Shown piece after piece: positions 13,546 to 20,709 of a stretch of DNA of 20,709 bases. The notes below the pieces were generated by a model. That model searched no databases and was not told where the DNA came from. It saw only the letters and a list, made by a program, of their open reading frames with translations. Both the position numbers and the translations under genes were made by a program. Each line of letters starts with the position of its first letter. Position 1 is the first letter of the stretch. The stretch spans positions 1 to 20,709 of the IMG/VR virus record IMGVR_UViG_3300042691_037353. One strand, written 5' to 3'. This DNA is from a virus.

Positions 13546-15321
13546 CTATGTGACGTCGATTTTCGCCGCCCCCTGTGGCTCGGCCGCATTGAAACCAAAG
13601 TCCCAATAACCTCGCCAACGCATCCCACCCACTACGCTAAAATCCATATCCGCGGACTCAAACGTGGGGCTAGAAGCTCCATTCAAGAACAGAAGGATCA
13701 GGAACGGCAACACGTTGGGATTGCCAACGATATACCAATCCTTTTGGCTGTTCCCTGCAATGTTTGCGTTGTTCAAGTACGGGCTAACCTCAACGTTAAA
13801 ACGGCCCGCGAGTACGTTTGTGTTTGCTGTGGTCGTCGCGTTGATGGCGGTCATTGTTTGAAGCGCTGGCACCTCGAGCGATGTCGGCACAAACAACGTT
13901 TGAGGCTGGGCCATCATCGGCATCCCTTGCGAGTCCCTTTGGTCCCTGAAGAACTGAAGAACCCACGTGAGGGCGTTCATGTTTGATGGGCTCAAATCCA
14001 ATGCCGTTAGAACACCGTTGAGGGGGTGCCCCGCTGGCGGTAGGCCGATGGTATTCCCGGCAACAAAGCTGGCGAGAAAAACGCGGTGGAATTCTTGCTC
14101 GATCGCCAAGGCCGAGGCCCGCCCGAAAATCTCTGGCAACTGCGCAAAGGCGCCCACATCGTCATTAACCATTTGCTCGCGGCTCAATCCCAAGATGCTA
14201 CCAAAGGTCGCAAGCTTGGCCGAGTATTGCGCATCAAGTAACCGAAGGGATTTCAATTCGCCCTCGGCGTTAACGGTTTGGAACCCACCAACACCGCTTA
14301 ACCGAATAAAATTCTTCGCTCTAAAATCGCTCGCCGAATCCGTTTTAACCATGCGCTGGTATAGCGTCGGCATGATTTGCATTTGGGCGAGCATTGCTTT
14401 ATTCAGCGTATTCGCGAAAACTCGCGGTAGGCTAACCGTTGAATTCTGCGATGCCTGAATCAATTCGATTGATTTCGTATAAAGCGGCACTCGTTCATAA
14501 AGTGGCGTTTGCCCGGCCGCGGCGATGCTGCGGGCCATAACTCCGTGAAGTGTGATTCCCCGCATCGAATCCGCGGCCGAGTTGATTTCATCCGAGAATT
14601 GCTTTTCGGTTTGGGATCCGCAATTGATCGTCCGCAATAAAGCGCACTCGATAGCGGATTCGTTCGTGTTGTAATTGCGCACCATGTGAACGCCTGGGGC
14701 CTGGCCCGTTGGGACGGATGGCAAGTAAGATGGGCCTGCGTAGCTCGCGGCGATCGGCTGGCCAAACTGGGATTGTGTGGCCATGTCCGCGCCGATCTTA
14801 ACAAACGAACTTTCCCCAAGCTGCCATTTGGCAAACACCAAACACGGTCCGTCCACTGTTTGATTGTTTACGTTAACGCTCGATCCGGCTTGAATAAACT
14901 GAGGCGGCGCCAATGGGGCCGCGCCAACGCTGGCCTGCCATTGGAAGCCCTGGTTTGCGAGCTCAAGCACTTCACCCGCGGCCGCTGTCTCAAGCATGTG
15001 GCCTTCAATCACAAGCCCCTCGGCCTCGATGGCGCATTTGCTAGATTGCCCGGCGAGTGCCTTGCGATCGTGTTCAAGTAGTATCGGCCTGGTATTGGAA
15101 AGAACCGCCCCCGCCAAGTTGAGTACAACTGGAAAGTTGTAACCAGGAATCGACATTTTGGCCCCTGTGTAGGCCACTTGACGAAAGGGCACTTTGCCCG
15201 GCTTTCCATCTTGGGCCGCCTCGACTGGGGCAATCCCAAAAGTAACATCACTACAGAGATTGATACGGCCCGCGGCCTTAATCATCTTGTATGGTTTCAT
15301 CCGCATCCGTTTCGCTCTCAT
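13546..15321 (-). CDS. fused prohead protease and major capsid protein
   Basis: A 591-residue protein. Residues about 20-180 resemble a phage prohead maturation protease: His84 in ILLEHDRKALAG, Ser131 in FQWQASVGA and the closing segment WQLGESSFVKIGAD suit the S78/Mu-I-like His-Ser enzymes. Residues about 200-591 resemble Mu gpT-like HK97-fold capsid subunits, with FGSILGLSREQMVNDDVGAFAQLP and FGRASALAIEQEFHRVFL. A flexible linker of about 40 residues (QSQFGQPIAAS... QAPGVHMVRN) joins them, where the protease may cut itself free. The ATG at 15321 overlaps the portal gene by 44 bases and has GAGG 9 bases upstream; in-frame ATGs at 15306, 15300 and 15285 are alternatives. A stop and then a strong hairpin follow. 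Confidence 0.85.
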   Translation of the reverse strand: MRAKRMRMKPYKMIKAAGRINLCSDVTFGIAPVEAAQDGKPGKVPFRQVAYTGAKMSIPGYNFPVVLNLAGAVLSNTRPILLEHDRKALAGQSSKCAIEAEGLVIEGHMLETAAAGEVLELANQGFQWQASVGAAPLAPPQFIQAGSSVNVNNQTVDGPCLVFAKWQLGESSFVKIGADMATQSQFGQPIAASYAGPSYLPSVPTGQAPGVHMVRNYNTNESAIECALLRTINCGSQTEKQFSDEINSAADSMRGITLHGVMARSIAAAGQTPLYERVPLYTKSIELIQASQNSTVSLPRVFANTLNKAMLAQMQIMPTLYQRMVKTDSASDFRAKNFIRLSGVGGFQTVNAEGELKSLRLLDAQYSAKLATFGSILGLSREQMVNDDVGAFAQLPEIFGRASALAIEQEFHRVFLASFVAGNTIGLPPAGHPLNGVLTALDLSPSNMNALTWVLQFFRDQRDSQGMPMMAQPQTLFVPTSLEVPALQTMTAINATTTANTNVLAGRFNVEVSPYLNNANIAGNSQKDWYIVGNPNVLPFLILLFLNGASSPTFESADMDFSVVGGMRWRGYWDFGFNAAEPQGAAKIDVT

Positions 15322-16657
15322 CTTCTGTATCCTCTCCGTTAAGGTTATCCCCCGGCTCGTTCTGACTCATTCCTATAGCTTGCTCTTCGCGCTCAAGCTC
15401 CTCGTTGATATCCTCCCAATCCTCCCCAAGCTTGGCACTCTCGCGCGTCCGGCTTGTGAGTCTCATTGCGAGTTTCTTTTCGATGGCGGCGAATTGCTTT
15501 TCTGGGTTTAGGTGCGGAATAGAATCCCAACCTATAAAGCACCGCTGATATGTAAGGCCTTGCAACATCAAGAAAATAGCAACTAGGCGTTGAACCAATC
15601 TTTCGGCAAGTAGAACTTGATCGCTGCCTATGGCCCTCTCGTAGTCGATGTTATCCAATGAACCGGAAGCGAAGTTCGAATCTTGAGAAGTTCCAAGCGC
15701 CTTATTGAGTGGCATAGGAAAACATCTTGCGGCCTCGCATACGAACATCGCAACCGCATCCCTATGGCTCTGCATGGGATGCTCTGCTTTGACCTGCCCT
15801 AGCTCATATCCCTCGGGCAATGTAATGGCCGAACCTGGGACCAAATCGATAGTCTCAAAGGGCTTGCCCGTAGCTTGGGCCGAAAGCATTTTCGCTTGCA
15901 AAACTAAAGAGATTTTCGCAACCGTCTCGTAGCTGATAACGCAAGCTTGGTTTGTGCGCCTAATGTTCGCATGCATATCGAGTGAGGGGGCTGGCCGCGG
16001 AACCCCCCGGCGCTGATTTGCAAATTGTTGTTTGAATAGGTGGGTAACAACGTCGGCCGAAAATCCGTTTCCCCCGTCAACGTAGTAATGAATCGGAACG
16101 CCATGGAGATACTCGATTCCTTCGATCGTTTGTTCGCGCTTCTGTGTTGGCTGGCTCGGCCCTGGTATAGCGTTTGGCCAATAGGGCTGCATTGACGCAT
16201 CGTTCATCATTAGCGGGCTTACAATCCGTTCCGCCTCGATGATTCGAACGTATGGCGGCTCCTCGATCGACAAAAGAAAACACTCCCCGTCAATCAAGTA
16301 AGTCCTGGCGATCGTTTTCATCAACGAACCGATCGACAATTCCCCGGCCCAATCTTTCCAAGCGGCCTGCAATTGTCGGCGCTGGGATCCGAACTCGCGG
16401 AACGTAGGATGCGGCCCGCTGCCCACCAAGTCCCGCGCGTAGGTCTCGATCATTCCTTCAAGCAAGGAATTGTTGGCAACCTCGTAGCGCGTTCTGTTGC
16501 GAAGGGTAGCGCGTTGCTCTGGGGTCGGATCCGATACCTGGGGGCCGATCGCCCAATGGCGTTCATTAAGCTTCGTTGTTCTCGCGGAATCGTAGGAAGC
16601 GGCCTGGATAGGGGCCATTGTGCCAACTGGTATTCCTGGCGCGTACATTAGGCTCAT
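15278..16657 (-). CDS. portal protein, lambda gpB family
   Basis: A 459-residue protein forming the dodecameric portal through which DNA enters and leaves the capsid. Recognisable family signatures are NRTRYEVANNSLLEGMIETYARDLVGSG near residues 53-80, VTHLFKQQFANQRRGVPRPAP about residues 200-225, and the later SNFASGSLDNIDYERA. The C-terminus is very acidic (NGEDTEDESETDADETIQDD region), as is common for portals. The ATG overlaps the preceding stop as ATGA. It lies between a small unnamed gene and the protease-capsid gene, the usual order. Confidence 0.9.
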   Translation of the reverse strand: MSLMYAPGIPVGTMAPIQAASYDSARTTKLNERHWAIGPQVSDPTPEQRATLRNRTRYEVANNSLLEGMIETYARDLVGSGPHPTFREFGSQRRQLQAAWKDWAGELSIGSLMKTIARTYLIDGECFLLSIEEPPYVRIIEAERIVSPLMMNDASMQPYWPNAIPGPSQPTQKREQTIEGIEYLHGVPIHYYVDGGNGFSADVVTHLFKQQFANQRRGVPRPAPSLDMHANIRRTNQACVISYETVAKISLVLQAKMLSAQATGKPFETIDLVPGSAITLPEGYELGQVKAEHPMQSHRDAVAMFVCEAARCFPMPLNKALGTSQDSNFASGSLDNIDYERAIGSDQVLLAERLVQRLVAIFLMLQGLTYQRCFIGWDSIPHLNPEKQFAAIEKKLAMRLTSRTRESAKLGEDWEDINEELEREEQAIGMSQNEPGDNLNGEDTEDESETDADETIQDD

Positions 16658-16929
16658 TGCGGCATGGCCCCGCTATCGTTCACCCCGCCAAGCCTGACCT
16701 GGCCAAAACGCATGGCGCCGAAGCCCCCGCCCGCGGCCTTTTCGGCCTGATGCTTTTCCCACGCAATGCGGTCGGGTAAAGAATGCTGCTCGATCTTTTG
16801 CCCGTCAACCTCTCTTATCTTCGGTTTGTCGGCTGGGTCGGTCGGCATGGGATCCCCCGTTGAGAATAAACCGGGGGGAATCGTTGCGGCCGGGGGGGCT
16901 CGCTCCTTTTCCCCCCGGTAAAGTTGCAT
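16654..16929 (-). CDS. small conserved protein between terminase and portal
   Basis: A 91-residue protein from the ATG at 16929; a TTG at 16953 would give 99 residues. The N-terminal half is Pro-rich and probably disordered. The C-terminal half (SLPDRIAWEKHQAEKAAGGG and GAMRFGQVRLGG) follows the short pattern I recall in proteins encoded between terminase and portal in other phages (D.IA..K..A.KAA.....G.RF..LV), at the place where lambda has gpW. A gpW-like head completion role is possible, but sequence similarity to gpW itself is not clear. Its stop overlaps the portal start as ATGA. Confidence 0.65.
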   Translation of the reverse strand: MQLYRGEKERAPPAATIPPGLFSTGDPMPTDPADKPKIREVDGQKIEQHSLPDRIAWEKHQAEKAAGGGFGAMRFGQVRLGGVNDSGAMPQ

Positions 16930-16973
16930 CACTTCGCCCGATTGTATTGGCAACCCATGCGGAAGTGAAGAGG

Positions 16974-18995
16974 CTAACCCGCTCGGGCTTGGCGTTGCAT
17001 CTCTGCGAAACTGACCTGGCGCGGTCGATCGCTACTCCATGTCGGCACCGAACACCCCACGAAATTTGCAAGCACTCCCGCACCCACCAAGCAATCCCAC
17101 CAATGGTTATCAACGCCTGGCGTTTGCTTCCACTCGTTGCGCTTGATCCCACGCGCCCAAACCTCAACATAGTGCTCGGCGTGAAAATGCTCATCTAGCA
17201 AGCTGTGATTGTCTGCGGCTGGCGAGAATACCGACAATGCCCCACTATCCCCGAGGCTCGTTTGCAAGCGGGAAAGCAAAGTATCCTTCCAAGCGTTGTT
17301 GTCAAATAGGATCCGAGTCCGCGGCCCCTCAATGATGCGCTTCCAGTAGTACCCCCGTTGCTCGCCTTGTTTGGGTCGGCCGCCATTCAGAGGGGCCGAG
17401 GATGCGCCATAAAATCGGCCGTGCATTGCGTGCACGTTGTTTGCGGCCTGCTCGTAGGCGATCTTGTAAACTGCGTCGGTGCTCAAACCCCAGTTTGCAT
17501 CTATGCCGATGGCATCGAACTTTGCTTTTGATCGCAACATTCCGATCGTATTCAATAGCGCTTCACTCATGCGGCCCTCAAGCCCCGCGCCTTCCTTGTC
17601 GCTCAAGAGATCTGACAATTCGGAAAGCCTGGCAAGCCCGATTCTCTGCTCTGGGTAAATGCCATAGTTTACGATTGCCCCGGTAAAATCCTGGGCCCAT
17701 GAAGTACACAAATAGAAAAGCGCCTCGCCCTGAACGTCAATAAAGGCCGTGGATTTAATCGCCCAAGCGGGAATCTCCCACTGGGTAAACGCGCCCTGCC
17801 TGGCCGCCATGAAGAAATCGAGTTGTTTCGTTTCAACATCGGGCTGGGGGTCGTTATTGTATTCCGCCAAAAATGCCTTGATTCCCAGCGTTAACCGCAA
17901 ATTCCAACAGTGTTGGATTGCGTCAAGCTCGCCCTCGTCGAAGCGCTCGGGCCAATTGACAATGGCCCCTTCCTGCATTTCGGCCCGATACTCTCGATAG
18001 TAGGCTGTGGCATCCTCGATCCCTCGGCCTTCCTGCATTCCTACCTTCCAAAGCTCGGCGTACGTTTCCCACCGTTTCGATGTCGGCCAAGCTTCAATTA
18101 GCTTGGTCCGTTGGCCCTGCCATTGCGGATATTTTTGGACGTCTAGAATTTGGTCGATGCAATCGCCTGGCTCGATAACCGTGCATGGCATAACCGCAGC
18201 GATGGGCTTTCCTGTCGGCCCCTTCAATCCGAGGATAGCTTTTGAAAGCACCTTCAACCGGCTAGCGTTTTGGGTAATGCTCTTCGCGCTTTCATCCGTC
18301 TGGGGATCGTCAACGAGAATGAGGCCCGGCCGCAACGTCGATCCGTCCGCAAGCTTAACCCGCATCCCTCGGATGCGGCCCGTAATGCCTGCGGTCTTAA
18401 CAACTCCCCCGCTCGATTGACTCCCTTCAATCGTCGGCAACTTTATAATCCGGCCCGTCCACTTGATGCGCGTCCGCTCTCCGTTCTGAAGCTGCCCGGC
18501 CGATCGATTTACAATTCCATCCAAGCATTCAATCGGGTAGCAAACCTCGGGGAAATCCTCATAGAGTAGCTCATTGCTTTCGATCTCAACCCGCATCGAT
18601 TCCGCGATTTCTTCGGCGTGGTCGCTCTCGGCCCCAACGATAACCACGAACCTGATGTGGCCGTAAAGAATGGCCCACATGGCGGCCGCTTCGGCTAGTG
18701 TTGTTTTGCCGGATCCTCGCGGCATGGCGAGCGCGAACAACCCGCCTTTGAGTATGGCCCGCTCAAGTTTTGCCAAGGCGAGCAAATGGGCCTTGCTCCA
18801 TGCTAGCGAAAACTGTTCCTTCAAATACGTTTCGCAAAACAATCGCAAGTTGAACTCGCAACCTTGGCGGCGAGCAACATCGATGATAGGCGGAAGGTCG
18901 CCAATGTCTCGGCCTTCCTGGCTTTTCTTTCTAGAACGCTTGGCTTCGCGTTGCTTGTGCTCGGCGTAGCGCTGGGTATCTGCGGCGGCTGGCAT
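16974..18995 (-). CDS. terL: terminase large subunit (GpA-like)
   Basis: A 673-residue DNA-packaging motor with nuclease. Residues 92-99 (PRGSGKTT) are the Walker A motif, and LILVDD (225-230) is Walker B, within an ATPase domain of about 75-290. The nuclease domain starts near residue 415 and carries acidic residues Asp420 (FIDVQGEAL), Asp499 (GIDANWG) and Asp634 (DNHWWDCLVGAG), the last in the typical GpA-type C-terminal motif. The N-terminal 50 residues are very charged. No small terminase subunit is obvious upstream; the winged-helix protein at 19105-19872 is the only DNA-binding candidate. No clear ribosome-binding site precedes the ATG at 18995, and 109 bases separate it from the previous gene. 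Confidence 0.92.
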   Translation of the reverse strand: MPAAADTQRYAEHKQREAKRSRKKSQEGRDIGDLPPIIDVARRQGCEFNLRLFCETYLKEQFSLAWSKAHLLALAKLERAILKGGLFALAMPRGSGKTTLAEAAAMWAILYGHIRFVVIVGAESDHAEEIAESMRVEIESNELLYEDFPEVCYPIECLDGIVNRSAGQLQNGERTRIKWTGRIIKLPTIEGSQSSGGVVKTAGITGRIRGMRVKLADGSTLRPGLILVDDPQTDESAKSITQNASRLKVLSKAILGLKGPTGKPIAAVMPCTVIEPGDCIDQILDVQKYPQWQGQRTKLIEAWPTSKRWETYAELWKVGMQEGRGIEDATAYYREYRAEMQEGAIVNWPERFDEGELDAIQHCWNLRLTLGIKAFLAEYNNDPQPDVETKQLDFFMAARQGAFTQWEIPAWAIKSTAFIDVQGEALFYLCTSWAQDFTGAIVNYGIYPEQRIGLARLSELSDLLSDKEGAGLEGRMSEALLNTIGMLRSKAKFDAIGIDANWGLSTDAVYKIAYEQAANNVHAMHGRFYGASSAPLNGGRPKQGEQRGYYWKRIIEGPRTRILFDNNAWKDTLLSRLQTSLGDSGALSVFSPAADNHSLLDEHFHAEHYVEVWARGIKRNEWKQTPGVDNHWWDCLVGAGVLANFVGCSVPTWSSDRPRQVSFAEMQRQARAG

Positions 18996-19104
18996 GATGG
19001 GAGCATTCTACGGGCCGCCTGGCGAAATCACAGCGCCCAACAAAGTGTGCCCCGTTCCTCGACTCGTCCCGCGGGTATCGATAGCGCCAAACCCTGGGAA
19101 GAAC

Positions 19105-19872
19105 CTATGCTAAACACTCCTCAATTTCGTTCTCGAATGGCACTCGACCAAGGCGCTCACGTAACGCCATGAACACCCTATGCCTCTTTTGCTCTCGACT
19201 CTCAACCCGCATGGGCTTGGGCCTGGCGATCGTTACGGCCTTGGGAGTTGGGTAGCAAACCTGATTGAAAATAACCCCTGGGCTTGAACCTTTGAGGCTC
19301 TCAATCTGGGCTAGCACATCGGCCGGCAAGCGGCCCCGCTCTTGGGCCTTGGCGGCTGCTTTGGCTGCTTGGCCTACGCCAACATTTTCAAGAGCAACAA
19401 CAACAACATCCCAAGGGCTTTCCGTTGTTGTTGTTTTCTTTCTATCTATATATAGATTGTGGGCCACAGTGGCCTGCGGTGTGGCCTGCGGTGTGGCCTG
19501 CGGTGTGGCCTGCGGTGGGCAAATTTTTAAGGACAATTCAGAGTAGAAAACAACGTATCGATTGCATGGAAAATGGCCCTTTTCGGCCGCATGCTTTTCG
19601 ATGCTCAATAGGCCCTCGGCCTGCATCGCCTTTAATAGTCTCTTGACGTTGCGTTCTGATATCCCAGCTTCCTCGGCGAGCATTGGGAGCGACATGAAGC
19701 AAACATCATATTCCGCGATCTTTTGCAACAATACCTTTGCCTCGCATGCGTTCAAATTGATGCGCTTCGTTCCCTCGATCACATGAAGGCCCGCAAGCCT
19801 CTTGCAATCATCGATAACGGCCCGCCTGTGTGACCTATAAGAAAAGTCTAGCTCAAGTTGCTTGGCTGGCAT
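19105..19872 (-). CDS. winged-helix DNA-binding protein, probable replication initiator (lambda O-like role)
   Basis: A 255-residue protein. Residues about 28-105 contain a winged helix-turn-helix: FMSLPMLAEEAGISERNVKR, then LLKAMQAEGLLSIEKH and a hydrophobic wing ending NRYVVFY. A linker with the tetrapeptide PQAT four times follows, then basic and Thr/Val-rich sequence (KKTTTTE, WDVVVVALENV), and a charged C-terminal domain. Such N-terminal winged helices with repeat-bearing linkers occur in phage replication initiators, and the repeats coincide with a possible origin. A terminase small subunit role is an alternative because the gene precedes terL. The ATG at 19872 has AAGG and GGGGGG upstream; a TTG at 19893 is less likely. 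It overlaps the end of the preceding gene by 20 bases. Confidence 0.75.
   Translation of the reverse strand: MPAKQLELDFSYRSHRRAVIDDCKRLAGLHVIEGTKRINLNACEAKVLLQKIAEYDVCFMSLPMLAEEAGISERNVKRLLKAMQAEGLLSIEKHAAEKGHFPCNRYVVFYSELSLKICPPQATPQATPQATPQATVAHNLYIDRKKTTTTESPWDVVVVALENVGVGQAAKAAAKAQERGRLPADVLAQIESLKGSSPGVIFNQVCYPTPKAVTIARPKPMRVESREQKRHRVFMALRERLGRVPFENEIEECLA
19396..19435. repeat. 12-bp-arm inverted repeat in the initiator gene
   Basis: AACAACAACAAC (19396-19407) and GTTGTTGTTGTT (19424-19435) are perfect inverted arms around a 16-base loop, within coding sequence for the TTTT and VVVV tracts. It is one component of the possible origin. Confidence 0.7.
19444..19457. repeat. 14-bp AT-rich palindrome
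   Basis: ATCTATATATAGAT reads the same on both strands and is far more AT-rich than its surroundings. It lies between the inverted repeat and the four direct repeats, where strand opening could start. Confidence 0.7.
19469..19516. repeat. four exact 12-bp direct repeats (iteron-like)
   Basis: GTGGCCTGCGGT occurs four times head to tail without change and encodes PQAT repeats on the minus strand. Equal spacing of 12 bp, near one helical turn, would place bound proteins on one face of DNA. It may be an iteron array or simply an expanding linker repeat. Confidence 0.85.
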
Positions 19873-20158
19873 CCTTGCCCCCCTTTGCGTCAACTAGGTC
19901 GATAGCCTCCTCAAGCGTTGTTCGATCGAAAAGCTTTTCGGCATTCAATCGAACCCTTTTAGATCGCAGCAACCTTTCGAACTTGTACGGCATGGCGGGA
20001 ACGAAGTAACCCGCCTTGATCACTCGCCAATACAATGCGGCCCTCGCCCACTCAAGGCCGGTAAGCTCATGCTCTTTATCGTTAGTCAGGCAGAGGATAC
20101 TTCCTAGCTGATGTTCCGCGGCCTTTTCGATGTGGTTTGGCTCTGGTAGTAAGCTCAT
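19853..20158 (-). CDS. hypothetical early protein
   Basis: A 101-residue protein beginning MSLLPEPNHIEKAAEHQLGS. The ATG at 20158 overlaps the preceding stop as ATGA, and its 3' end overlaps the next gene by 20 bases. The sequence is mainly helical with a basic centre (KFERLLRSKRVRLNAEKLF), which could bind nucleic acid or a partner protein. No known motif is recognised. Position in the early cluster upstream of the winged-helix protein suggests a regulatory or replication-associated role. Confidence 0.65.
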   Translation of the reverse strand: MSLLPEPNHIEKAAEHQLGSILCLTNDKEHELTGLEWARAALYWRVIKAGYFVPAMPYKFERLLRSKRVRLNAEKLFDRTTLEEAIDLVDAKGGKDASQAT

Positions 20159-20334
20159 GACTCCCAAATCTCCGCAATCGCAAGGGCCTTGAGGGTATCT
20201 TTTGTCGCTCCTACTTCGGAAGCGAAATCGCCAAACTCGCGTAGGTCGGCAAGCTTTCGCAAGTCCTCCAAAAGCCCTTGGGCCTTTTTCTTAGCGGCCT
20301 GAATCTGCTTTAGCTTTTGCTTATCTTCGCTCAT
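20155..20334 (-). CDS. small charged helical protein
   Basis: A 59-residue protein, MSEDKQKLKQIQAAKKKAQG followed by a second charged helical segment. It is likely a coiled coil. The ATG at 20334 follows the previous stop closely, with GAGGG upstream; an upstream start in the same frame lies inside the neighbouring gene. The stop overlaps the next start as ATGA. Function is unknown. Confidence 0.6.
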   Translation of the reverse strand: MSEDKQKLKQIQAAKKKAQGLLEDLRKLADLREFGDFASEVGATKDTLKALAIAEIWES

Positions 20335-20335
20335 C

Positions 20336-20611
20336 TTAATTACCCTCACTCACAAACTGTACGCGGGCTTCAGCAAGCTCAACCAACAACGCATGGCAAA
20401 TGCTCGTAGCTGGGGCGGCTTCGGCCAAGCCCGCCAATTGATCGGCCTCTGATAGCCTAGAAAACAACCAAAGCAACAAAGCACCCACGGCCGGGCCGAA
20501 GGTCACTTCGTTGGCTCTCAACACCTTGTCAACCATAACGGCGCCCGGTGTGAATTCGATGTCAATCACGGTCTGACCTAAAAGGCTTACTCCGTCAACT
20601 TGTTTGTTCAT
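20336..20611 (-). CDS. early gene sharing its N-terminus with the gene at 1-167
   Basis: A 91-residue protein starting MNKQVDGVSLLGQTV, with AAGG about 8 bases upstream of the ATG at 20611; the same AAGG-to-ATG layout occurs in the copy at the left edge. Residues 1-33 are nearly identical between copies, and the remainder (FGPAVGALLLWLFSRLSEAD and a helical C-terminus) differs, with one hydrophobic segment GALLLWLF. The frame stays open upstream to the window edge (reading ALVDALKKSEGLSKLL and onward), so the real gene could be longer and start outside the window. The family is not recognised; it heads the cluster leading to the winged-helix and terminase genes. Confidence 0.65.
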   Translation of the reverse strand: MNKQVDGVSLLGQTVIDIEFTPGAVMVDKVLRANEVTFGPAVGALLLWLFSRLSEADQLAGLAEAAPATSICHALLVELAEARVQFVSEGN

Positions 20612-20709
20612 CCAACAACCCTTAGCGTCTCGCTGCTCAAGTAACTTGGACAGCCCTTCGCTTTTCTTCAATGCGTCAACCAACGCATCAATGCGGCGTC
20701 GATCTTCGT

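Noticed and set aside
20611-20709. A second integrase end upstream of the right-edge gene, since its overlapping frame ends LRVVG-stop like the integrase LRIVG-stop
   Set aside because: That frame is open for only about 20 codons and has no recombinase motif; the likeness comes from the duplicated junction sequence.
1-20709. CRISPR array, insertion sequence or toxin-antitoxin pair
   Set aside because: No spaced repeats with variable spacers, no transposase and no toxin partner to the small HTH gene are visible.

Overview
The window looks like most or all of the structural half of a temperate tailed phage (siphovirus-like). Nearly every gene lies on the minus strand. In transcription order, from the right edge, they run: small early genes and a winged-helix replication-type protein, terminase, portal, a fused prohead protease and capsid, a decoration protein fused to a trypsin-like protease, neck and connector proteins, tail tube, a G/GT tail chaperone pair, tape measure and distal tail proteins. 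This is the classic lambda/HK97 late order. Genes overlap as ATGA or TAATG or sit a few bases apart, so they are probably translationally coupled.

At 1670-3362 the strand switches. Three plus-strand genes encode a baseplate-like beta protein, a tail fibre with trimeric head-type repeats, and a small helical protein. Left of them is a 5'-incomplete tRNA-Cys(GCA) at 1600-1663, flanked by hairpins. A minus-strand module follows: small helix-turn-helix regulator, tyrosine integrase, and a partial gene at the window edge. Phage genes lie on both sides of the tRNA fragment, so it is best read as attP. That suggests a free or circular phage genome, or two prophages in tandem, rather than a simple prophage boundary.

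The host is uncertain. A Planctomycetota host is suggested by the secreted protease with its signal peptide followed by a CADGQC-type motif, and by the general style of the tail proteins. This is inference from memory, not a database match. No endolysin, holin, helicase or DNA polymerase is recognisable, so part of the genome may lie outside the window.

The most notable features are: a candidate replication origin inside the gene for the winged-helix protein (four 12-bp direct repeats, a 14-bp AT palindrome and a 12-bp-arm inverted repeat within about 120 bp, recalling lambda ori inside gene O); an in-frame fusion of a capsid decoration domain to an exported serine protease with an intact His-Asp-Ser triad; a nine-unit 23-residue repeat array in a neck protein; a tRNA-Cys attP that also supplies the ribosome-binding site of a tail gene; and a chimeric gene family whose conserved N-terminus appears at both ends of the window.
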